In this document: positions 27,357 to 34,726 of the stretch, one piece after another
How the letters are laid out: each line of letters starts with the position of its first letter
Position numbering within the stretch: position 1 is the first letter of the stretch
From: Pelobacter seleniigenes DSM 18267
Lineage (GTDB): Bacteria; Desulfobacterota; Desulfuromonadia; Desulfuromonadales; Geopsychrobacteraceae
DNA length: 64,000 nt
Direction of reading: 5' to 3'
Assembly: GCF_000711225.1 (NCBI RefSeq)
Contig: NZ_JOMG01000004.1
Coordinates: 1 to 64,000 of the forward strand
Program-made: the position numbers and the translations under genes
Notes under the pieces: model-generated
What the model saw: only the letters and a program-made list of their open reading frames with translations
What the model was told of the DNA's origin: nothing
The model's database searches: none

Positions 27357-28376
27357 ATGACGAATTATCGCACGCCGCTTTTGTTTTTGACCGCTTTTTT
27401 GCTTGGTGCCTTTTTTCCAATCGTTTGTTTTGCTGCCGAAGGCCAGGATCGCGTCCTGACTTTTGCCTTTCAGAACAGCCTTGAGCATACCCAGGGGCAA
27501 GGAGTTCTCCGTTTTGCGGAACTGGTCAAGGAGAAAAGCAGTGGACGGATGGTTGTTGAAACCTTCCCGGACGGCAGGCTCGGGGGAGATTTGAAGACGG
27601 TGGCCGCTTTACAGCGGGGGAAGATCGATATGACGGTGACCAACTCCGGGTTGTTGTCCGGTTTGGTCAAGGGCTTTGGCATTTTTGATTTTCCTTTTAT
27701 TTTCAGCAGTGTGGATGAGGCAGATGCGATTGTCGATGGCTCCTTCGGACAAGACCTCCTGAAACAGCTCCCGGATCTCGGCCTGATCGGTCTTGGCTAC
27801 TGGGAACTCGGATTTCGCAATGTGACCAACAATATTCGCCCGATCAACTCCCTGGAAGATTTTCGGGGGATCAAGTTACGGATACTCAAATCTCCCGTGA
27901 TTTTAGATACATTCAATGCCCTGGGGTGCAAGACCGTGCCACTCGCCTGGCCCCAGGTCTATCAGGCGCTGGAATCCGGTTACGTCGACGGGCAGGAGAA
28001 TCCGGTCACCAATATCCAGTTTGCCAACCTCTACAAGGTCCAGAAATATTTGTCTTTTTCCCGCCACGTTTACTCGCCGCAAACGGTTCTGATCAGCAAA
28101 CTCACCTGGCAGAAATTATCCAACCGGGAAAAGGAGATCATCATTGACGCAGAAAATGAGGCCAGAGCTTATCAGCGAAAAGTCAATCGCGCGCAGATGG
28201 ATGAATCTCTTCGTTTCCTGAAGGGACAGATGTCCATCAACCAGATCTCGACCAAGGAAATGCAGAAAATCAGAAAACAGATCAAACCGGTGATTGATAA
28301 GTATTCCCAAGAAGTCGGCGTGGAGACCGTGAAGGCCTTCAATAAGGAAATAGATAGAATTCGCCATGGGCACTGA
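27357..28376 (+). CDS. dctP: TRAP transporter solute-binding protein, DctP family
   Basis: 339 residues with a signal peptide (hydrophobic 8-24, cleavage near CFAA). DctP features include LRFAELVKEKSSGRMVVETFPDGRLGGDLKTV, GYWELGFRNVTNN, LKIRLRILKSP-like segment IKLRILKSPVILDTF, and ALESGYVDGQENPVTNI. It should bind a carboxylate in the periplasm for a DctQM permease. No dctQ or dctM gene is adjacent: the next gene is on the opposite strand beyond a repeat. It is therefore an orphan binding protein, working with a permease elsewhere or acting in sensing. AAGGAAA precedes the ATG. Confidence 0.9.
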   Translation: MTNYRTPLLFLTAFLLGAFFPIVCFAAEGQDRVLTFAFQNSLEHTQGQGVLRFAELVKEKSSGRMVVETFPDGRLGGDLKTVAALQRGKIDMTVTNSGLLSGLVKGFGIFDFPFIFSSVDEADAIVDGSFGQDLLKQLPDLGLIGLGYWELGFRNVTNNIRPINSLEDFRGIKLRILKSPVILDTFNALGCKTVPLAWPQVYQALESGYVDGQENPVTNIQFANLYKVQKYLSFSRHVYSPQTVLISKLTWQKLSNREKEIIIDAENEARAYQRKVNRAQMDESLRFLKGQMSINQISTKEMQKIRKQIKPVIDKYSQEVGVETVKAFNKEIDRIRHGH

Positions 28377-28450
28377 AGCATCAAGCGGAAAAGCATTCCG
28401 CTGTCTTGGCAGCCTTTAGTGGGCGGTTGCCAGCCCGAGACTATGGACTG

Positions 28451-28533
28451 GCGATCAAAATCAGTGATGGCGCCGTAAGTCATGGCTTTTGTAAGGTGGA
28501 GAAAATCGTACTTTTCTCCACCGGGTTGGAAAA
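28451..28533. repeat. Short dispersed repeat block, copy D, with perfect hairpin
   Basis: Starts GCGATCAAAATCAGTGATG and ends TCTCCACCGGGTTGGA, matching copy C. Inside is a perfect 11-bp hairpin GGTGGAGAAAA / TTTTCTCCACC (28495-28522) with a 6-nt loop. It lies between the convergent dctP and DUF2284 genes, where it may also stop transcription. Confidence 0.6.
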
Positions 28534-28563
28534 CGGCCAGGGCCGGACTTCTTCAACAACTCG

Positions 28564-29208
28564 TTAGCGAAGCCTTTCTCCGTTGCCTGCGCCAAGAGCC
28601 GATTCCAGACAAGACAATTTTTTCGGTTGGCGACGGCCCAGCAGGATCAGGGCGGCAACCCAACTTTGGCGAGTTGCCGAAGCTTCTTTTTTAAGGTCGA
28701 TAAACTGAGCCGGCCAGCCGCAAACGTCCATCAGAGCCAGCAGGTCGATACCGAATCCGGACATGGACGGGCGAGCCTGGTGCGGATAACGACAAGGACC
28801 GGTTCCGGCGACCACCGGGCATTCGTCCTCTTCATGGCAAAAGATTCTTTTGCATGAGCCCCCGGCATAGGCCTGGGCATGCTGATATCCCAGCCGCAAT
28901 GCCTCCTCTTCCAGATCGGCTGCAAGGCTCTGCAAGCGCTTCATGACAGCGTTGCTGCGGCTCGTCATCAGGTCGGATTCGGGCACCCGGATCCGCAATA
29001 CCAGGGCTTCGTGACTGGACTGGCGAAGCAGGCGAAATCCGGCCGGACCCGAACAATACGGCGGACACCCTGGCGCCTGGCCGTAATCGGCGCAACGGGG
29101 TTCGCGGCAAAGTTTGGCCAGGTCAGGGTTGATCGGCACCTGGTGGGCCGGGATCAGGCAGGCCTCATCTGCGCCAGCGGCGTAGGCCCGGATGATCAGT
29201 TCATCCAT
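28564..29208 (-). CDS. DUF2284 putative metal-binding protein
   Basis: 214 residues from the ATG after AGGAAG. Cys-rich pattern of the DUF2284 family: CREPRCADYGQAPGCPPYC near the N-terminus, then YAGGSCKRIFCHEEDECPV and GTGPCRYPHQARPSMSGFGI. The conserved cysteines suggest a metal or Fe-S site. DUF2284 proteins often occur with corrinoid or methyl-transfer and anaerobic redox genes, but their reaction is not established. The homocysteine methyltransferase and SAM methyltransferase lie about 2-4 kb away, which is weak context. Confidence 0.8.
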   Translation of the reverse strand: MDELIIRAYAAGADEACLIPAHQVPINPDLAKLCREPRCADYGQAPGCPPYCSGPAGFRLLRQSSHEALVLRIRVPESDLMTSRSNAVMKRLQSLAADLEEEALRLGYQHAQAYAGGSCKRIFCHEEDECPVVAGTGPCRYPHQARPSMSGFGIDLLALMDVCGWPAQFIDLKKEASATRQSWVAALILLGRRQPKKLSCLESALGAGNGERLR

Positions 29209-29450
29209 AATGATATTCTTCCTGATTGGGGAAAAAAGCAGCTGATGGCCTGGCGGATTTTTACCAGAGCGCAATTATGCTGTGGAACTGCCTGATCAGT
29301 CAAATATTCTGAGTGTTTTTTCAGTAGATTTGCTCGTGAACCCTGTTTTCAGAGGGTGGGCTGCCGGCTTAAAGAAGTATGACCAATTTAGTCTCCTTTT
29401 GCAGGGTCGATTGTGCTAAGCTTGATTCGACACTGGAAAGGAGAATCGCT

Positions 29451-30053
29451 ATGGGCTCACAATGGAAAATCGACGGAACCTATTTTGAGACCTGCAACTG
29501 TGATGCCGCCTGCCCCTGCGTTTTCTTGAGTGCCCCCACCACAGGCGACTGTACGGCGCTCGTCGGCTGGCATATTGCCAGCGGTCATTTCGGCGACCTC
29601 GATCTGCACGATCTCAACGCCGTGATGGCCGTTCATTCCCCCGGCCACATGGCCGAAGTCCCCTGGCAGGCTGCGCTCTATGTGGACAGCAAGGGGGACT
29701 CCGCGCAGCAGGATGCCCTGACCCGGATTTTTTCCGGACAGGCTGGAGGCCATCCGGCCATGTTGGCCTCCCATGTCGGGGATTTTCTCGGGGTTAAAAG
29801 CGTTGCCATTGAATACCAGGGGAGCGGTAAAAAACGCAGCCTCAACATCAGCGGAATTGCTGCCGCTGAAATTGAAGCCATCAGCGGCCAGGGCGGCGGG
29901 GAAACGACCGTTGCCGGACACCCTCTTTGTATTGCTCCCGGGTTTCCGCTGGTGGTTGCCCGGTCCAGCCAGGTCCATTACGATGATCACCAGCTGCACT
30001 GGGAAATGTCCCGGAAAAATGGCTTCTATTCGCCCTTTGCCTATCACGGATGA
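29451..30053 (+). CDS. DUF1326 domain protein
   Basis: 200 residues from the ATG after AAGGAG; an upstream 24-codon extension has no initiation site. The family signature is at the N-terminus: DGTYFETCNCDAACPCVF, a Cys-rich motif (C-x-C ... C-x-C) that could bind metal. The rest is beta-rich (HSPGHMAEVPWQAALYVD, HPLCIAPGFPLVVARSS). Function is not established. The last codons overlap the start of the DUF2182 gene (ATGA), so the two are translationally coupled. Such pairs recur in bacteria, suggesting a joint role, perhaps in metal handling. Confidence 0.85.
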   Translation: MGSQWKIDGTYFETCNCDAACPCVFLSAPTTGDCTALVGWHIASGHFGDLDLHDLNAVMAVHSPGHMAEVPWQAALYVDSKGDSAQQDALTRIFSGQAGGHPAMLASHVGDFLGVKSVAIEYQGSGKKRSLNISGIAAAEIEAISGQGGGETTVAGHPLCIAPGFPLVVARSSQVHYDDHQLHWEMSRKNGFYSPFAYHG

Positions 30054-30817
30054 GCACGGCCGAACAGGTCTATAGCCGCGACCGGGCGCTGGTTCTTGGC
30101 GGATTGGCTGGGCTTTGTCTGCTCGCCTGGCTGTATCTGTTCTATCTGGGCTGGATGATGGGGCGGATGCCGACCACCATGGCCGAACCTCAGCTGCAGG
30201 GCTGGACCCTTGCCGAGGCCATGTTATGTTTTGTCATGTGGGCGGTGATGATGGTCGGCATGATGGTCCCTTCCGCAGCACCGATGGTCATGGTTTTCGC
30301 CCGGACCTGCCGCCAACGCAGCTGCCAGGGTGAGCCTTACGTGCCGACCGGCCTGTTTGTTTTTGGATACCTGCTCATCTGGGCTCTTTTCAGCCTTCTT
30401 GCGACCACAGCCCAATGGGGCCTGCATGTTACGGCCCAGTTTTCCCCCACCATGCTCAAAAGTACAAGCCCGTTGCTTGGCAGCGCTATCCTGGTCGCCG
30501 CCGGGGTTTTCCAGTGGACCGACCTCAAACAGCGCTGTCTGAGACACTGCCGTTCGCCCTTGAATTTCTTGCTCAACGAATGGCGTGACGGTCGCCAGGG
30601 AGCTGTCATTATGGGACTGCGGCATGGGATCTTCTGCCTCGGCTGCTGCTGGGCGTTGATGGGGTTACTGTTCGTCACCGGAGTCATGAACCTGCTGTGG
30701 GTGGCGCTGATCAGTATCTTTGTTCTGGCGGAGAAAGTTTTGCCGTTTGCACGCTGGATCAGCGGGATTGCGGGAGGTCTGCTGGTCGGTTGGGGGATCT
30801 GGCTGTTAACGATCTGA
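30050..30817 (+). CDS. DUF2182 integral membrane protein
   Basis: 255 residues with about six hydrophobic helices. DUF2182 features: MLCFVMWAVMMVGMMVPSAAPMV, a Met-rich helix, WTDLKQRCLRHCRSPL, and GLRHGIFCLGCCWALMGLLF. The Met, His and Cys residues in helices suggest a metal-binding membrane protein. It starts inside the stop of the DUF1326 gene. The transported or bound substrate is unknown. Confidence 0.88.
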   Translation: MSTAEQVYSRDRALVLGGLAGLCLLAWLYLFYLGWMMGRMPTTMAEPQLQGWTLAEAMLCFVMWAVMMVGMMVPSAAPMVMVFARTCRQRSCQGEPYVPTGLFVFGYLLIWALFSLLATTAQWGLHVTAQFSPTMLKSTSPLLGSAILVAAGVFQWTDLKQRCLRHCRSPLNFLLNEWRDGRQGAVIMGLRHGIFCLGCCWALMGLLFVTGVMNLLWVALISIFVLAEKVLPFARWISGIAGGLLVGWGIWLLTI

Positions 30818-30872
30818 TGCCGGGTTGTGCCTCTTTCAGCGGGGACACCAGGTTCAAATCAGGCTCCTGCCG

Positions 30873-31553
30873 CTATTTTTCGAGGGGGGAGGGTTGTCTG
30901 TATCTGGTGACCCAGCTTTTCAGCTCTGCCGGGAGTTTTTGAAAGTGCATGTAATCTATGCTTCCCTGCGTCCAGTTTCCGCCCCATTCCCAGCCTGCCT
31001 GTTTAAACGCCTGAACCACCGCGGATTCAGCTGTCAGCGTTCCCGGCGCAGAAGGGACATAGGCCGCGCCAGGCGGAATAATGAGTGCCCCTTTGCTATA
31101 AGGATTCTGGCGGGGATTGATATCGATCGCCAACCCCAGGGCGTGCATGGACAGACGTGCACCAACAACGACCGGTCGCCAGACATACCCAGAACTGTTG
31201 TCGGTGTCCGCGGATAGGCCGTAAGGGCCTTTTTCCTGGATCAGGGGATGGGCAATAGGCAGCGCCGATGCAATGGGAAAACGACTGATTCTGATCGTCT
31301 CGAAAATGTTGCGGATGTCATTTGCCAGGGTCTGGTGAATGACCACTTGCCCCTGGTGCAGGTTGCCGTCGAATCCGTAATAGCGGACCGCAACCACCAC
31401 CAGTTGCTGTTGAATATCCGCGTTGACATCAGGCGGTTGATGGCTATAGATGGCCTGTTCTCTGCTGAGTTGGCTGTCAATCCGGAGCGGACTGCAGCCG
31501 ATGAGCAGCAGTAGTAAAAGCAGGAGCCAGTAACGGTAGGGAATTTTCATCAT
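30873..31553 (-). CDS. M15-family peptidase lipoprotein (D-Ala-D-Ala carboxypeptidase / endopeptidase type)
   Basis: 226 residues with a lipoprotein signal (LLLLLLLIGC, lipobox Cys at 20). The C-terminal half has the zinc peptidase pattern of M15C enzymes: ARLSMHALGLAIDINPRQNP (SxHxxGxAxD with His and Asp ligands), then WEWGGNWTQGSIDYMHFQ (third His). It probably cuts peptidoglycan peptide bridges at the outer membrane. The ribosome-binding site is weak; two adjacent ATGs are possible. It converges on the DUF2182 gene and lies 130 bp downstream of the GGDEF-EAL gene. Confidence 0.88.
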   Translation of the reverse strand: MMKIPYRYWLLLLLLLLIGCSPLRIDSQLSREQAIYSHQPPDVNADIQQQLVVVAVRYYGFDGNLHQGQVVIHQTLANDIRNIFETIRISRFPIASALPIAHPLIQEKGPYGLSADTDNSSGYVWRPVVVGARLSMHALGLAIDINPRQNPYSKGALIIPPGAAYVPSAPGTLTAESAVVQAFKQAGWEWGGNWTQGSIDYMHFQKLPAELKSWVTRYRQPSPLEK

Positions 31554-31683
31554 GGCGCTGTGAAATGGTCAGGCAAATAGTTTCCGTTCCGTCGGGAACA
31601 GCAGGCATTCTAACAGAAACAGCGCCTTCTGCAGCAGCTTTCTCCGCTGAAAAAAACGTGACTGCCAGCGCGATTTTTCCCCC

Positions 31684-33762
31684 TTAACGGACTGGGGCAT
31701 ATGTTGCGCCCTGAGCAAGGACGGAAAACTGCGGGCTCGGATCTTTCACAATATGGGCGGCCGGGAGCGGCCGGGAAATGAGATAGCCTTGGGCCTGATC
31801 ACAACCGAGCAGTCTGAGGGCATGTAAGGTTTCCTGGTTTTCGACTCCTTCGGCGATGACGTTCAGGCCGAGGCCATGGGCCAGTTCCACCGTCGATTTG
31901 ATAATGATCCGATCCTGTTCGCTGCAGAGCATGTTCTGCACAAACGACATGTCTATTTTCAGGGCTTCGATGGGCAACTTGTTCAGCAGGGTCAGGGATG
32001 AATAACCGGTCCCGTAATCGTCGATGGAGATGCTGATGCCCAGATCGACGATGCGGCGAAGAACTTTTCCAGCGCTGTTCGGGTCGGCGATAATCGCAGT
32101 TTCGGTCAGTTCAATTTCCAGGGCTCCCGGCGGAATGGCATATTCGGCAAACAGTTCCTGAAGCAGGTCCGGCAGCCCCTGATCCAGCAGCATGCGGGGG
32201 CTTAGGTTGACCGCAATGGGGACTGGCCGGCCCGCATCGGCCAGCTTGCGCCACTGGCGTATGCACATGGTGAAAATGACCTGGGTCAGCGGTGCGACGA
32301 TATCGCTGTTTTCCGCATAAGGGATGAACCGGTTCGGCGGGATCATCCCTTTATCCGGATGATCCCAGCGGACCAGTGCCTCATAGCCGACCAGGCGGAA
32401 GTTGTCGAGAGCTATTTTCGGCTGATATACCATCATCAATTGTGCGTTGTTGATGGCATAGTGCAACTCTGACATCAACTGCAACTGCTCCTGGGAATGA
32501 AGGTCCTGGGATTTTTCGTAAAAGCGGATATCGTGGATGTCTCCTTTCGCCAGATACATGGCCATATCTGCTTTGCGCAGTAGCTCAGACTCTGAATCAC
32601 CGTGTTCCGGATAGCAGGAGATTCCCAAGCTGGTACTGATGGTAATTTCGAGCCCCATCACATAAAAGGGATCGCCAAAAAGATCAATAATGCGCTGGGC
32701 CAGCTGGGCGATCTCATGGCCATCGTCATAGGCCGGCAGCAGAAAAACAAACTCATCGCCACCCAGTCGGGCAACTTCAATATTGGCAAGTTTCTTTTTA
32801 AAGCGGGCGGCAAGATCTTTCAGCAATTGGTCCCCGGCCTGATGCCCCAGGGTGTCATTGATCTCTTTGAATTTATTCAGATCCATCAGCGCGATGGCAA
32901 ATTTTTCGCCCTTGGTTCTCGCCTCTGCCAAGCGCTGATCAAGCAGCGCTTTGAACCAGTGTCGGTTCGGCAGGTCGGTCAGTGAATCGTGGGTGGCCTG
33001 GTAAGTGAGCAGGTCTGCGTTGCGGACTGCACGGGTCACGTCCTGAACCACGGATAACACCCCGCGCACCTGGCCGGTCTCGTCCCGCAAGGGGGTGTTG
33101 GTCCAGTCGCAGATGATCTCTTGTCCAGTTTTGGTGCGGTTTTTCCCGCGGCGGTGGGCGGTCTCGTCACCCGCCATCAATTTGGCCTTGACCTCGTCGG
33201 TTTTGGGTATCATTTCTGGCGGAACGATAATGTCGTAAGGGTGTTTCCCGAAAGCTTCTGCCTCGGAGTAGCCGAATATTTTTTCTGCCGCTTTGTTCCA
33301 GTGGGCGACCTTGAAATTCTTATCCCAGGTGATGCAGCCCAAGGGCATGCGATTGACCAGTAATTTCATCTCCTGGCCGTAGGTGTCGGTTATTTTTTCG
33401 TGTAGCTTTTGGCTGGTAATATCCTTAAACAGGACCAGCAACTCGTTGAGTTCGCCGGTATCGTCCAGAGCGGGGCTGACACTCATGCTGAGCCATTTGC
33501 CATGCTCGGTGTGAAAAAAGTCTTTGCGTAACGGCTGTTTGCTCTGAAAAACTTCTTCGCAGGGGCAATTGAGGCAGGGAGCCTGAAGATCGAACAGGGA
33601 ATAGCATTTTTTGCCGATAATGTCCCGGCTGCGGCTGCCGAAATACCGATAACCGGCTTCATTCATGTGAATGATGTGGTGTTCGCGGTCCTGCAGATAC
33701 ATGACTTCGGACATCGTGTTCAAGACTGCTTGCAATAACTGGTACTGGCTTCTTTTATTCAC
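31684..33762 (-). CDS. PAS-PAS-GGDEF-EAL c-di-GMP signalling protein
   Basis: 692 residues, GTG start four nt after GAGGGGG. No TM segment. PAS1 (about 10-110) carries CLNCPCEEVF, a Cys cluster that might bind a metal or sense redox. PAS2 spans about 140-245. GGDEF (about 255-420) has an intact RLGGDEFVFLLP. EAL (about 430-680) has YEALVRWDHP, the ELTETAI metal-ligand segment and SIDDYGTGYSSL with KIDMSFVQ. Both catalytic domains look complete, so it could make or break down c-di-GMP; the net activity cannot be predicted. Confidence 0.92.
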   Translation of the reverse strand: MNKRSQYQLLQAVLNTMSEVMYLQDREHHIIHMNEAGYRYFGSRSRDIIGKKCYSLFDLQAPCLNCPCEEVFQSKQPLRKDFFHTEHGKWLSMSVSPALDDTGELNELLVLFKDITSQKLHEKITDTYGQEMKLLVNRMPLGCITWDKNFKVAHWNKAAEKIFGYSEAEAFGKHPYDIIVPPEMIPKTDEVKAKLMAGDETAHRRGKNRTKTGQEIICDWTNTPLRDETGQVRGVLSVVQDVTRAVRNADLLTYQATHDSLTDLPNRHWFKALLDQRLAEARTKGEKFAIALMDLNKFKEINDTLGHQAGDQLLKDLAARFKKKLANIEVARLGGDEFVFLLPAYDDGHEIAQLAQRIIDLFGDPFYVMGLEITISTSLGISCYPEHGDSESELLRKADMAMYLAKGDIHDIRFYEKSQDLHSQEQLQLMSELHYAINNAQLMMVYQPKIALDNFRLVGYEALVRWDHPDKGMIPPNRFIPYAENSDIVAPLTQVIFTMCIRQWRKLADAGRPVPIAVNLSPRMLLDQGLPDLLQELFAEYAIPPGALEIELTETAIIADPNSAGKVLRRIVDLGISISIDDYGTGYSSLTLLNKLPIEALKIDMSFVQNMLCSEQDRIIIKSTVELAHGLGLNVIAEGVENQETLHALRLLGCDQAQGYLISRPLPAAHIVKDPSPQFSVLAQGATYAPVR

Positions 33763-33916
33763 GGAACCCCCTCGTTGGTGGGTGAAAGAACAGAGAAGTC
33801 GAGCCCTGAAGTGTATTAATACAGTCTAAGAGTTGACTTTACGTGAAAGTCGGTTATTTATCAAGGGATTAGTGATCTGACCTCGAACAGAATGAGTTGG
33901 TATGCTTTTTTGCTGG

Positions 33917-33951
33917 AAAAAATCGCCGGCAGATTTTTCCCAACCTGCCGG
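33917..33951 (-). terminator. Rho-independent terminator of the YciI-like gene
   Basis: On the minus strand CCGGCAG / CTGCCGG (33926-33932 and 33945-33951) forms a stem followed within two bases by a T-run (A-run at 33917-33922 on the plus strand), 14 bp past the gene's stop. Confidence 0.75.
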
Positions 33952-33964
33952 AGGATTGCTCAAA

Positions 33965-34246
33965 TTAACTGGCTGAACCGACCACAACGGTCCATTCCCG
34001 AATCCGCCAGGTCGGGACCAACCTGTTGACCACATAGGGATCATTGCTGACAAAGTCTTCGATGATTGATTTATCCTTAACCTTGAAGGCGATTGCGGCC
34101 CCATCTGCAGGATTGGCAAAAGCTCCTCCCAAAAGCAGTTCGCCACGTTTAGCATAGTTTTGCACATGGGCCAAGTGAGCTTCCCGAAAAGGGGTACGCA
34201 ACTCCAGGATGTTGTCGACATAGTCGTAGAAGAGTAAAAAATACAT
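33965..34246 (-). CDS. YciI-like (YCII-related) protein
   Basis: 93 residues, matching the YCII fold: MYFLLFYDYVDNILELRTPFREAH, then LLLGGAFANPADGAAIAF, FVSNDPYVVNRLVPTWRIREW. The family is a small ferredoxin-like dimer with a conserved His (HLAHVQNY) and Asp (NDPY), proposed to be enzymatic but uncharacterised for most members. GGAG precedes the ATG and a clean terminator follows, so it is a single-gene unit. Confidence 0.88.
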   Translation of the reverse strand: MYFLLFYDYVDNILELRTPFREAHLAHVQNYAKRGELLLGGAFANPADGAAIAFKVKDKSIIEDFVSNDPYVVNRLVPTWRIREWTVVVGSAS

Positions 34247-34726
34247 GGAAATCTCCTTTTGGGATCGGTATTTAAGAACGCTGGATTATTTGTAGCCATT
34301 TTACACGAGGTAAAGCAGATTTGCTGGAGATGGCTTGATAAAGTTTGAAACGTTCCCGGGACGCGATGGATGGACGCGCCGAGGGTCTCGAAAAACAGAT
34401 CCAAGGGTCTGTTCAGGCTTCGCTTGAAATGAACATAAACTTGAAATCGTGCTTCGAACCCTGAAATCGCAACCAAGGTTGGGGCTCAAAGAGGAAGAGG
34501 CGGCCAAAATCGCCAGTTTCCTGGAACGATTGTCTGGAGAACAGCCTGAAATCAGACATCAGGTTGAACCGGATCCTGATTTTTTTCGAACCTGATCTCC
34601 TCAACCCTTCTTTGCTCATATGAGCGAAGGACGGTCGGAACTCTGAATTATTTTGCGGCGGTGCATCAACAGCAGTGATTGTTCTTCCGAGCGTTGAAAA
34701 AAGGGCCCTTCTTCGATAATCACAAC
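34247..34726. other. 480-bp intergenic region with a gene remnant
   Basis: No intact gene is supported. The plus strand carries a degraded C-terminal piece (34428-34595) and a near-perfect 18-bp palindrome TTTGCTCAT / ATGAGCGAA (34611-34628). A 105-codon minus-strand frame (34413-34730) is antisense to the remnant. Confidence 0.5.
34428..34595 (+). pseudogene. C-terminal remnant resembling a di-heme cytochrome c peroxidase
   Basis: An open stretch with no start codon, ending at TGA 34593-34595. It translates to a segment with LGLKEEEAAKIASFLERLSG, which looks like the end of MauG/cytochrome c peroxidase proteins (LG-x-L-x-x-EE-x-x-x-I-x-x-FL-x-x-L-x-G). No heme-binding CxxCH segment or other upstream part is found, so only the tail survives. 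Identification from one short segment is tentative. Confidence 0.35.
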
